Source: Phytophthora sp. 'mugwort'
Taxonomy: Eukaryota; Oomycota; Peronosporomycetes; Peronosporales; Peronosporaceae
Length of the DNA stretch: 64,000 nt
Assembly (NCBI GenBank): GCA_033558025.1
Contig: JAUCEF010000009.1
Coordinates: forward strand, 2,356,001-2,420,000
Reading direction: 5' to 3'
The notes under the pieces were generated by a model that saw only the letters and a list, made by a program, of their open reading frames with translations, did no database searches and was not told the origin of the DNA. The position numbers and the translations under genes are program-made. Below are positions 54,324-64,000 of the stretch, in pieces (the first letter of the stretch is position 1; each line of letters starts with the position of its first letter).

Positions 54324-56900
54324 TTATAATAGACGCGTGATAATTGCCTTGAACTCTTTATCATCAATCATTCGATTGCTGTACATATCCACACTAAGCG
54401 ATTTTAGTTGCTTGATGATTGAAGGATTATCATTACCGAGTTCGAGCTCACCTTTTAGCTTATCATATTCAGCTTTTAGAGATTCTAACGGATCCTCAAC
54501 CCGATCATGAAAATTGTACTGAAGATGAGTAATCGCGAGAATCTCCTTGAAAAGCTTTTTGTCATCAATACTGAGCTTGTCATACTCTGCCTGATCGATA
54601 TGTTGTTTAAATGCAAAAGTTCGAATCATTGACTGTAGCGGATCACTGATTACGCGCTTTGGACCACATTTACGACGATTGGGTTGAACAATCACAAGGG
54701 TTTTGGCATCAAGATCAGGAATTCTGATATACTTACTACCCAGCTGACGATAGATGTATGCCGATGGGGTGGCTAAGCCTTGAATCTCATTGAGATTGTA
54801 GGTTCTTCCGCGGCGAACTACACCTTCCAATGGAGCAACACCCGCCCCTCTAAGACCTCTTCCTTTAAGCTTCCTCTTAACTCCCATGCCCGTTGTGCTT
54901 AAATGATCAACCATGTTATTCACAGTTTGCCGAACCGAGCGTTCGTCTTGTCTATCACTGAATTGATCAACCTCGGTGTAGTTTTCAGCACCGGAGTAGC
55001 TTTTAGCCTTGATTTGATAGACAGCCTTGGTAGCTTTCATGGCAGCGGTTGCCGCCTTCAACGCTGATCTTGCGGATTTTGAGTTATTACCCTTTATTGC
55101 TTCGCCTCATCGTATTTCCTCTGAGCTTCGCCATACTTCAGGAATGCGGCTTCTGACTCATCGTGGAGTTTTTTCAAAGTGTCATCGCGATATTGGGGAC
55201 CCTCAGAGGATTTATTTCGAGCTGATGTATCTGTCGATTTTGTATTGTGGAGGATGGCTCGATTCAATAGCTGAAGATTAGCTTCGAGATTTTATTTCAA
55301 TGCTGGATCATCATTCTCATAAATGTATCGCTCTAAGTCTTCAAACCCGGTCATTAAGCTATTGAAAGTGTCCATCCATCTAATGGTTTTCATAAGATCG
55401 TTGAAAACCTTGCCAGAAACTGCTTTGTTCTCGTGGTTTCTAATGTAAAATGGTTTTGCTGCGGTAGGCTCACTAAAGTAGTAATTTTGATTAGCTTTCA
55501 CACCACTTTTGGTATCTACTATTGGTTTCAGTCTAAAAGGAATTCGAACTCCTTCAGATACTGTTTTTGCTGTAGTAGTCCATAAGAATCCTCTTCGCAT
55601 CGTTATCAGCATTAGTTAGTGAACTATTCATATCTTCATCAATTCCAATCAATTCCATGGCGAGCCTCACCATTGCGTGGTTCAAAGGCCTTTGCAAGTT
55701 TGGTGGTGTCTTCGTTAGTAAATAGATCGACATCGTCGCGATCTTTCACTAAATCGATAAATTCTTGGAATGTTGATCTCCAATCAACTTTTTTAGTAAT
55801 CGCGGGCTTGACTCTCCCACTATCAATACCAAATACACTAATTGATGAACCATCAATCCACACGTATCCAGTTTTATCCATCTGAGACGTTTTACCCGTG
55901 CTCTTGAGGATAGGAATGATTTTCTTTTTCAAACCAGTCGACTCAAGCACTGCCTTATTCTTGAAAATAGACCAAAGCAATCGATTCTTACTATCAATTT
56001 GATCTAGTGAGGTTGAAGTCGATGTATCAAACTCGAAGCTGTCTTCAAGACGTTGCTTTGTACGGCTGCCTAATCACCTTCACTTGGATCGGCAATTTTT
56101 CGTTTTCGCGTCAGTGAAGCGTGATAAAGAGGGTCTTCAAGTCTCATATAACTGCTCTCATCGATTGATTTACTTTCGCCATCATACCAGATGTCCCTAA
56201 TCTTCTCCTCTGTAGCCACCCAGTCAATCGATTGATAAGTCTTACTCTTTCTATCCGTGTTGGCTGCAATTAATGAGCCCTATTCACCAAGAAAGTATCT
56301 ATTGTCATCCTTACCAGTTTGCGCTTAATTGGCTTAATTCGAAGCGCTACCCAATTAAAATTGGCGTTAAACAAATTCTTAACCCATGATCGCGCCTCCA
56401 CTTGATCTTCGGTATCTACTAATCTAATTTTCGTGTTAGTTTCAGCTTCCGCCGTTTGTGGAGTACCATCAGTTCCAATATCAGATGTTTGAGGCGATAC
56501 ATTTACTCCAGAATCAGATGTTTGAGGACGAGCTTGAACGTTTCTATCTGAGGTATCAGGGCGCACATGAACCCAACCGTCAGTCATTCTTGGTTCAGCA
56601 TCAACTTCAGCATCGATCATCACAGGTCGAATATTTGGAGTTGAGACCTCAGGGTTTGTTTGGGAGTATCCATCAATCAGTGTTTTTTTAAGGACTCAGC
56701 AGACTCGGATGAGTTTGTCTGAGTTAATTCGGTTGATTTCTTAGGGACTGTAGTAATCCCATTCGTGATATCACTTGCCCACGAAGCACCTTCGTACATC
56801 CCTCGCTTGGCTTTAGCTTGTCGAACGCGGCGTGAGCTCTTTCAAGAAGCTCCTGCCGTTTTTGCTCTCTCTGAGCGAGCGATGTAAAATTTGGAAACAT
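54324..56900 (-). pseudogene. Large Polinton hypothetical protein (arm B)
   Basis: Begins MFPNFTSLAQREQKRQELLE at 56900, just after a CTATAT box. Readable blocks continue through several frames: 'EGASWASDITNGITTV', Thr/Gln-rich 'DTSDRNVQARPQTSDSGVN', 'SWVKNLFNANFNWVALRIKP', 'GYVWIDGSSISVFGIDSGRV', 'RIPFRLKPIVDTKSGVKANQ', 'DDTLKKLHDESEAAFLKYGE', and the open C-terminal 245 aa (55061-54324) with 'GLRGAGVAPLEGVVRRGRTY' and 'YIYRQLGSKYIRIPDLDAKT'. If one gene, it was about 850 aa. No family recognised. Breaks near 56750, 56270, 55990, 55630, 55290 and 55080. Arm A retains only the C-terminal part. Confidence 0.6.
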
Positions 56901-56949
56901 TGTGTCTATATCAAACGAATCATAAAAAATGAAATGAGTAGCCTTAAAT

Positions 56950-57290
56950 ACTCTTACCAGTAGCTCGGCATAACTGAGTCATGACGAAAAGGTAGATACG
57001 AATGACAGATACGATTTCGCTCATTTAGAAGATTTAGATAACGATCCTTAATGCAATGGAACGGAACTCCAAAAATTGCTTCCAACTCATGGCGATACTT
57101 ATGATTTACTACTGTTTTGCGGAAATCGCGGCTGCATCAAAATTCAGCAACTCATTCTTGATTCGACTCACCTCCTGAATAATCCAAAGCTTACGTCGAA
57201 TCTTAACAAGCTCACGTTCTTTCTCTACACAACTTGGGCACACTACTATCTTATTGCTATATATCAAGTCAGATAGTTTCAAACCTTTCG
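56950..57290 (-). pseudogene. Small Polinton ORF relic
   Basis: Reads 'LSDLIYSNKIVVCPSCVEKE', 'IQEVSRIKNELLNF' and, after a frame change, 'YRHELEAIFGVPFHCIKDRY' and 'HSYLPFRHDSVMPSYW'. The C-P-S-C pair may be half of a zinc knuckle. No clear start codon. Function unknown. Confidence 0.45.
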
Positions 57291-57403
57291 CAACAATTGA
57301 TCGAACAATATACTTGAGTCAAAAGCTTACAGCGGATGTCTCTATCAAATTTATTTACAAGCTAATTATGACTCTTTTTTTTTTGGCGCGGGGTGAAACA
57401 ACG

Positions 57404-58430
57404 TCAGCTCTTTCTTGAACCCCAATACTCCTTTTCAAGCGTTGATATCCTGTTTTTGTTAACCAGCCGCAGATTATCTTGTGGCTCCCAGGAGGCAGGT
57501 TCATCGCCAACCCATCTCACCAGATATTTGTACTTTCCAGAGCGTATCGTTTTGTGATCCAAGATCTTCTCCGCCTCACGAATATCGCCTCGATTAATAG
57601 TAGAATCTGTAGTCTCTGTTTTAACCATTTTAAGATCGTTTGGTGCCTTGTAGAGGGTATGACCATTCTTTGAACGGATTTGGACTCGGTATCCATCAAT
57701 CCCAACGATTGTATAGACGGCTTTGCTCCATCGAGCAGCTTCTTTATCAAATGTCTGCTTCTTAAGTCGATATAGCACATTTGTTCCGACTTCGAACTCA
57801 TTCTCAACTCTCTCTGCTTCACCTTGATTATGTTCAAGCTCTGACCCAATGACTTTACCTTTGGCCTCGTTCGGGGTCATTTTAATCGAGCGATGAAACG
57901 TGCTATCATAGTTTTCGATAACATCGGTGATAAGCTTTTGTGTAATCTGTTGAATCGTTCGATTTTACCCATGGTTCCGTGATCACCGGGCTCGTTGTTG
58001 TAGTGCTCAATTTTCTTATTTTGGAAGAATTTTTGAGCCTGTGAGTTCATGAACTCGCTTCCATTATCGCTTGTCAGGATATCAACTGTGTGAAGGTGGG
58101 CAAATGCTTTAAGCGCTGCTTACACAGTTGCTGCCGTCTTGTTTGATAAGAGCTTTGCGTACTCCAGCCTTGAGTTGATGTTGATAGCAGTCAAAATTGG
58201 CCTTTACTCCATTTGCCACGAATTGGAGTTGTGTGAAGCTATTTCGAAGCCATCAAACCGCTTTTTTTGATCCTGAAATCGCTGAATATCGGTCTGATTA
58301 GCATACCACTCCTTTACGATTTTGATAGTAATCTTAGGGTCTAACTCCTTTGCCTTCTGATACAGAGCTTGAGTGCCCATAAAACCGGTTTTTGGATCAT
58401 AGTAGAGTTTTTTAGTAGATCTTGAAAATA
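57404..58430 (-). pseudogene. Polinton retroviral-type integrase with chromodomain
   Basis: The integrase inserts the element. The upstream half reads 'KKLYYDPKTGFMGTQALYQK' and 'ILTAININSRLEYAKLLSNK', then 'LTSDNGSEFMNSQAQKFFQN' and 'GKIERFNRLHKSL', the D...E part of the rve core. TAA codons at about 58205 and 58120 and a frame change near 57940 break it. The open C-terminal 158 aa contain an SH3-like segment ('VGTNVLYRLKKQTFDKEAAR') and a chromodomain ('YKYLVRWVGDEPASWEPQDN'). The chromodomain is typical of Polinton and chromovirus integrases and steers integration toward marked chromatin. Confidence 0.85.
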
Positions 58431-58481
58431 CATGATCCTATATTTAGAGGGGAAAAATAAGCATCAGCTCGATATATCCCC

Positions 58482-61400
58482 TTAGACGTTAAGTGGAATC
58501 GTTGAAATACCGTCCGACATTACCTGGCGCTTATCATAGTAGTAATTGAGCGCTGTTTTGGTTTGAGTATAGGTAATGATCGATTTGGTTTCTTTCGGTA
58601 GTCTGAAACCCTTGTTTGAACCTCGAAGTGTGATGCGGTTCCGTACAACGGTGTCGAAGCCATCTGGGTTAAGTACATCAAAATTGCGACCACACCCCTG
58701 CTGTATACCCTTAGCACTGACTTTGACCTTGTGCTCCTCGTCCGGTAGGTAGCAGATGTAGCTCTTAGAGGATAATGAGACCATCGCATCACCTCGCCAC
58801 TCTTCCTTGAATAGTCCAGGCGTACGGCGATCGAACTTGGCTACCTCAGCGTTGTAGTCTCGCGGGAACCACTCGTACTTATGCTCATCGAAGTGATCAC
58901 GTAGTTCAGGCTTGATACAATCTTTGAATGGATTCTCGCAGCTGAACGCGATATAGCCACTGTCCGTGTCCATCTCCTGATATTGAAAGTCTGAACGATC
59001 GAAGTAAAAGTCGATGCAGTCATAGTAAAACTGAAGCATGCGTAGCTTAGCGAGCTGATAGATAGCAATCGATAAATGGATCGGGTTCTTGTTGTTGAGA
59101 CGACGCTTTTTCATCGTAATCTCACAGGAATCATTAAGCTCCTCCAACCCGTGGAACGTAAAGTGTTCGATCTTGCTCTTAATAGCTTTGTCGTTCGACT
59201 TATACTTGACCTCTTTGTGCTTGCTCATATCCATTCCAGATCGACCGAAAGCACTGTTGCCTACAAGTTTCATCATCTCAGCAATCATCGCCTTAGACTT
59301 ATCAGCATCACCCTGTCGTCGAGCGTTTGATACAGCCTCCATAAAAGGATCAAAAGCCTTGCGAGAGCTGGCCTTGATAAAGCAGTAAGTCTTGGAGATC
59401 TTCAAACCGTGGGAAATATACCACTTAAGCAAAGGTGCGTATATGAGAATCTTTTCACCAAAGTAGCTACCTATCAGCTTACGAGCTGGTTTTGCTCGGC
59501 TTTGCTTACGTGCCTCGTTGTACTTGTACATATGATGACCAATGACACTCTAATCAGCACAATCGATTAGCGTGTTTTTGAAAATTGGGGTCATCTCACT
59601 GAAGTAGTCTTTAAGATGGTCTGGAGTTAGAATATCGCATTCAAGGAATCCGAAAATCTTATCAGCAACAATGTCCTCAACAATACCGTCATAAGCCTCA
59701 ATCGTAGTCAATCGTCCGCATGGCATCTCATTACCAAGCGCCCATAGGTATAGAGCGTTAGCATCGTATCCGATAATTTTCTTACAGACCTTACCACCGC
59801 GAATCTTCGTCTCATTGCGCTTAGCGTAGCGATTGAAGATAATAGATGGGCCTCCAGCAATGTCGGTCTTCATCTTAGCGTAGATATCTTTTTCCTCCTT
59901 ATTAATGCTATACACCAGCCTGTCCGAGTTGAACTCAAGCAACTTCTTATAGCGAAATCCCTTGATCGACATGTCCTTACGGGCGGTGTTGTACTTGGCA
60001 CAGCTGACCAATATGTTGCCATCGATGTGTCCAGCTTGTTGTTGATACGATCTGCTGAAGCGGTATCGTCGGTCAGCTGGCAGTAGCACAAACCAAACAG
60101 ATACTTTTGATTTTGCAACAATGTATCCAAGTGATTAAGTGTCATACCAAATTCCCGCTTTGCCTTAGCATCCTGGCTCTTGTAGCCACCCAAGCGTTTA
60201 GTTGGAAATTGGAATGCGTTAGCAGGTTTCTTATCCGGATATTGGAGATTGTTGAAGCAGGTCTGATACATAACCTTCTCCGAAAGTCCAGGTAGCGACA
60301 CTCCATCCGTGAACATATCCAGATCGAAACGCATGAATAGCTTGCGCTGGGCTTTAATAGCCTTGATAAATGGAACTACATCGAGATTGTTGTACCAGAC
60401 CAGTAGGTCCTTGATGGATTGCATCCCATAGTACCCCCACACGAACTTCACTCGTTCGTAGTCATCAGAGGTGATGCTTGTTCCTCGGAGCTTGCTGTCA
60501 AAAGCTGATTTAGGTGGGATAGTAGTCTGACTTAGCACAACAAATGATGAGATGTACTCGTACGGGAAAAGACCCTTACCAAGACCACAACACATCTAGT
60601 TTTGTCGTCGCATTTGCATCCACCCAGATATGTCGTAAGATACTTATCATAGCTGGTACCAGCTGGTACATAGTTGCTAATATCGAGCATTTTCATGTTC
60701 GATGTAGCAATGCACATGTAGCTGGGGTTCTTGATGACAGATTTGATGTTGTCAGTACCAATGATGGCAAATAAGTCGCTCTTAATCAAGTTGATATCGT
60801 ATCGACCAAAATTGAAGCCGAATACTGGTACCTGATCAATCTGCTGTTTAAGTCTTCCGTAGTCGGACCTTTGCTTACCAAACCCAAGACTGCTATGAAA
60901 GTGGAAGAAGCTGCCATACTTTCCTTCTTTAATCCAACCCTCCACAACAGATATCTTGTACTTCTTACCAAGATTGACGCCTGGAATTTCCATACCTGTC
61001 AGACCGTGGGCATTGATGATTTTCTGCAGAAGCGACTTGTACTTATCGACATTGTACTGTTGGATTTTCACCGATACATCACCAATGTATTTGAACATAT
61101 CCGTAAGCAACATCTTTGGATCGTCATTTACAAAACAGCGCACCTCCTCGGTTAAGCTATCAGCTACGGATACAGACATCGGAATGTGTTCGTTCGTGAA
61201 GACAGTATTCTCCCCGTGTTGAGTCACGGTAGGCTTAAGGATTGCCTCAAAGTCATAAACGATGAAGTGATCGATGCACTGGTTAGCATCCTTAATGGAA
61301 TACTTTGTAAGCAGTGATCGAATGGCGTTAGGAGCTGGCTTGTAGATAGTTGGCTCAGCGGGGAAGCTCTCAATATTCACAAGCTCGCACTGATTTTTCT

Positions 61401-62465
61401 TGTGATTTTTAAGTCTTTCACCGCTCACAAAAAACATTTCACACTTAGGACACTGATACTTAAACTGAAGCATATCGATGCTCTTGATGTAAAGAGCGTG
61501 ATTCTCGTGTGATAGAATATCCATAGCTTCATACCCCTTTCCGATCTACGAATGCATTCTACATTTCCGGAAGCCACATCCATGCTATATACGTTAATAC
61601 CAAGTTGGAAGCAGTCCTCAACCTCATCGAGCTGTAGTAGGTCAACAGGCTTGAAGCTTCTAAACAGACTCAACGTATATTTAATTCCCTTGAAAGAGCA
61701 GTAGCGCTTGAATGCCTCCTTCACCTGAGCCTGAATTCTGCGAGGATCCTTCTTAGCGCTCTGAAATGTGTGCCAGGCGATGCAGTGGAAGACGGACTTG
61801 TTGTTGGTCTTAGGGAAGTTGATTACATGCTTGTTTTCGCGGATAACCTTAGGAATAACAGCTTCGCTATCCCCAAGAGCATGCTCGCGATGGTAGATGA
61901 AAATCTTGAATGCAGTGATCGCTTTGAGCTTATATCCCGAGCTGGCGTAGTTCAGTTTGTCAGCCAACTCCATAGACCGGATTTCCGAAATTACCTTCTT
62001 TCGAATATCCGCCTTGCTGTTGATTGCGACAGGCTTATTGAATACATAAGTGTTTGCGAGATTTGGGTAGAAGTAGCGTGTGTCATCAGGATCAGTCTTG
62101 CTCACAAGTTCGTACCCGAGAGCAACATTTACCTTGAACGCACTTGCCTGAGTCGAAAGAACGTTATCGAGCTTATCGTAGAAATCAGTAGCCTCAACAC
62201 CCTCATATAGGTGTGATTCCATGTGATTACCATTGCAAAAACGGTACTTAGGATCAGCCTTGTAGTCAGGCGACAAGTGTTTCTCAAGGGTTTCAGTCGA
62301 AACATTGTACTGCTTAGCTACCAATCTCTGGTTGATTGGGCGCGAAACGTTGCTTTCATAAACCATCTTACCCGTTCTACCTCGCACCTTCACACGGTAG
62401 CTACTACCCCATTTGATAGCTTGGATATTTAGTCTCTTTAATCCTTCGAGCTCGTATGCAAACAT
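58482..62465 (-). pseudogene. Polinton protein-primed family B DNA polymerase, broken
   Basis: Spans about 1328 codons. The N-terminal domain ('FHCIAWHTFQSAKKDPRRIQ', 'FRSFKPVDLLQLDEVEDCF') is the usual Polinton extension, with a C2H2 finger 'CPKCEMFFVSGERLKNHKKN'. Exonuclease motifs: 'FIVYDFEAIL' (Exo I) and 'VFGFNFGRYDINLIK' (Exo II). Polymerase motif A 'GYDANALYLWALGNEMPCGR', motif B 'KLVGNSAFGRSGMDM', motif C 'QEMDTDSGYIAFS' with both Asp. Lesions: frame changes near 61480, 60580 and 60050 and an in-frame TAG at 59552-59550. All catalytic motifs are still readable. Starts at 62465, after a CTATATAT box. Confidence 0.9.
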
Positions 62466-62686
62466 ATTGCCTATATATGCTTGGCTATATTCTTCTTCGT
62501 AGAAATGACTTTATAATATTTGGATCTTGTATCAGGATCGACTTTACTATCTTAGTCATCTAGAAAATATTCTGAAATTAATTAATTCAAATATTTGGTT
62601 TTTGCTTTGTTGGAGGTTTTAAGCCAGTCATTTGAAGCGCGTCAGTCATTGGCTATATTGGGTTTGACTTTATCAGAGAAAAAAAC

Positions 62687-62810
62687 TTAATGGTGAAACC
62701 GAACTTAATAATTAATTAACTATTAAGTTCGGTTTCACCATTAATTAATTAATTATTAAGTTCGGTTTCACCATTAAGTTCGCTTTCTGTGTCGTAAGTT
62801 CGGTTCTCAG
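62687..62810. repeat. 24-bp hairpin with iterons at the Polinton end
   Basis: TTAATGGTGAAACCGAACTTAATA (62687-62710) is the exact reverse complement of 62721-62744, with a 10-nt AT loop. A second direct copy of the right arm is at 62754-62777. Shorter copies of the core TAAGTTCGGTT follow at 62774-62785 (one change) and 62794-62805. TTAATTAA runs separate the copies. It lies upstream of the polymerase gene. Confidence 0.8.
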
Positions 62811-62831
62811 CTTACACTTGCGTGCTCGAAT

Positions 62832-62963
62832 CTAATCTCTATTCTTATCGTCGTAGCTCTTTTGATACGACAAGCGAGCGTCGCGCGTGCCCTGATAGTA
62901 GCGCTTCTGTGCTGCTTTAATGCGCTCTTTGTTAGCTTGGTATTGTTCAGTTGAGTACGCCAT
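62832..62963 (-). CDS. 43-aa basic protein
   Basis: MAYSTEQYQANKERIKAAQK then RYYQGTRDARLSYQKS. The 'Y..NKE+I+..QK+YY' pattern is that of the repeats in the tails of GIY-YIG and HNH endonucleases, so this may be the remnant of such a gene or a small DNA-binding protein. TATATTAC precedes it. It is the outermost Polinton-like ORF. Confidence 0.4.
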   Translation of the reverse strand: MAYSTEQYQANKERIKAAQKRYYQGTRDARLSYQKSYDDKNRD

Positions 62964-63035
62964 CTTAGTATATTACTAACTTTTTATTTATCAGGATAGA
63001 AAAAAAATCATTAATGAAGCATGCCAACGCAGTTA

Positions 63036-64000
63036 TTAGCTGAAATAACTCAACGTGGGAATAGATCGAGTGACCTGTCTAGCCACCTCACGCGCCATCT
63101 CGACATCGGGACCTAATATACTGGCGATGTCATAGTATCGTTCAAGGCACTCAGCAAACCCGCCACTGCCACTAGCCTCTGCGATAGAAGGCAAGACACA
63201 CGAGATAGCTTCTGTCGCTTCACGGGTCCTTGGAAGCACGGAAGGCTGATCTCTGCAGCAGCACTCGGAGGCTGATCCAATAGTGTCCTAATCACCGCGA
63301 ACGCCTCGCTTGGATCACGAAAAGTCACTGATAGGATAGTACCGTGGTTGTTGACCGTATCGGAGACCCAAAAAAACTGCCAATGATTAGTCAAGTCGGT
63401 CAAAAGTGCCATCACGGGTTGATCGACGAGAACATCCAGGGCTATCAGTTCTGACAAAGCCTGAAAGATAAAGCGTTCTTCCACCTTTCTCTTAACTTCG
63501 ATGAGCAATCTCACGCCAGGAAGCGTCCCCAAGTCGAGCGGTCTCGCCAAGACGAAATCACTCAGTATGATCATGTCCGTGCGTCCAACAAGTTCAATGT
63601 TGCGACCAGGGATTTCAGCCTTGAGGATGTCTTTCCCTCTTTCCACACCGCGCACGCAAAGCCTATTCCTCGTGAGCGCATCACCGATGTTGACTTCCAC
63701 GTACGCGCGATATCGCTCACGTTGCCGTTCCTCGGTGAGCGCGATATCCTGGCCACGTTCATCGATAGTGCTTCCCCACGAGAACGGTTCAACACGCGTC
63801 ATGTCCCCAGTAGGGTATTGAACCGTGTCGATAGATTGCAACCGAACATTCAATTCGGTCAGAAGTGTCGAAATCGCGCTTGAGTGGCGATATACCTTGC
63901 GTTTGCCCAGCACAGTTAGCTCGTACATCTTGTCAACCTTTTCGACGAGTTGATCCATCTTGGAAGTCTCGCTCGCTGAACCCCCAGCCCTTTCCGGAAC
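63036..64000 (-). CDS. Crinkler (CRN)-type effector, C-terminal part (5' end outside window)
   Basis: CRN proteins are oomycete effectors that act in the host-plant nucleus. The frame is open from the window edge to 63113. It has the CRN C-terminal pattern: '[20 protein letters not shown]', '[11 protein letters not shown]' (a nuclease-fold-like E-x-K), '[20 protein letters not shown]', '[15 protein letters not shown]', and '[13 protein letters not shown]' near the end. Near 63200-63235 a one-base frame change is suggested, because a second frame continues with '[20 protein letters not shown]' to 63036, a tail that fits the family better than the in-frame ending. The N-terminal secretion and LFLAK-type parts are not in the window. 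It is left as found; whether it is active is unknown. Confidence 0.8.

Larger units (their letters stand above)
46330..63000. mobile_element. Polinton (Maverick) arm B, near full length (about 16.7 kb)
   Basis: Carries ExoX-C-like, GIY-YIG, major capsid, protease, pX-like, minor capsid, ATPase, fibre, DUF5754-like, MGCxxS, 81-aa, large hypothetical, integrase and DNA polymerase B genes. The set and the size fit a complete Polinton. The right limit lies between the small ORF at 62963 and the CRN gene at 63036. I could not find long terminal inverted repeats or a target-site duplication by eye. Confidence 0.88.

Noticed and set aside
36495..62500. Polinton frameshifts as sequencing errors
   Set aside because: Host genes in the same window read cleanly, lesions include nonsense changes and multi-base gaps, and the two arms are broken at different places.
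36495..62500. Non-standard genetic code (reading TAA/TAG as amino acids)
   Set aside because: Only some in-frame stops would be explained; most breaks are frame changes, and host genes use all three stops normally.
1..64000. tRNA, rRNA or CRISPR features
   Set aside because: No cloverleaf with a TTCRA-type arm, no rRNA signature and no repeat-spacer array was found by eye; a tRNAscan run would settle the tRNA question.

Overview
The window looks like nuclear DNA of a plant-pathogenic oomycete, Phytophthora-like (Peronosporales). The reasons are compact genes with short GT-AG introns, a Crinkler (CRN)-type effector at the right edge, oomycete-style piggyBac, Harbinger, pogo and hAT remnants, and a large Polinton/Maverick. 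The species cannot be fixed from sequence alone. All family calls are by eye from motifs; no search was run.

Region 1 (1 to about 25.9 kb) is a dense block of conserved single-copy host genes. They are: eIF2B beta (5' part, minus), a four-CCCH + YTH + DCD + KH RNA-binding protein related to CPSF30, Prp18, exocyst Sec6, an AIDA-like C2 protein, a PX-domain protein, GINS subunit Psf2 (eight exons), a small Cys-rich membrane protein, a two-RRM/five-CCCH protein, a CAMK-like kinase, a large IQ/B-box protein with W-rich repeats, a two-exon hypothetical and a DUSP-domain protein. Several pairs are divergent with only 150-200 bp between starts.

Region 2 (about 26 to 36.5 kb) is a transposon graveyard. 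It holds a hAT fragment and a piggyBac-like element with clear TTAA target-site flanks and inverted ends (28177-30568). Next come a PIF/Harbinger-like pair (DDE transposase plus Myb/SANT-like partner), a pogo/CENP-B-type transposase relic, and a second piggyBac-like gene cut off at about 36.49 kb.

Region 3 (about 36.5 to 63.0 kb) is Polinton DNA in an unusual form. Two diverged copies of the virion-morphogenesis module lie in inverted orientation around a 2-kb non-Polinton spacer. Arm A (36.5-44.3) and arm B (46.3-55.1) both carry genes for a large hypothetical protein, an 81-aa protein, a MGCxxS protein, a fibre with an S74 chaperone domain, the packaging ATPase, a minor capsid (penton-like) protein, a basic pX-like core protein, an adenain-like protease, the double-jelly-roll major capsid protein and a small ExoX-C-like protein. 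Arm B continues into a chromodomain integrase and a protein-primed DNA polymerase B, then a 24-bp hairpin with iterons at 62.69-62.81 kb. Nearly all large genes in both arms carry independent frameshifts or stops, whereas host genes in the same window are open, so this is real decay. A palindromic CTATATAG-like box recurs before the Polinton genes.

Region 4 (63.0 kb to the end) is the C-terminal part of a Crinkler-type effector gene directly against the Polinton end.
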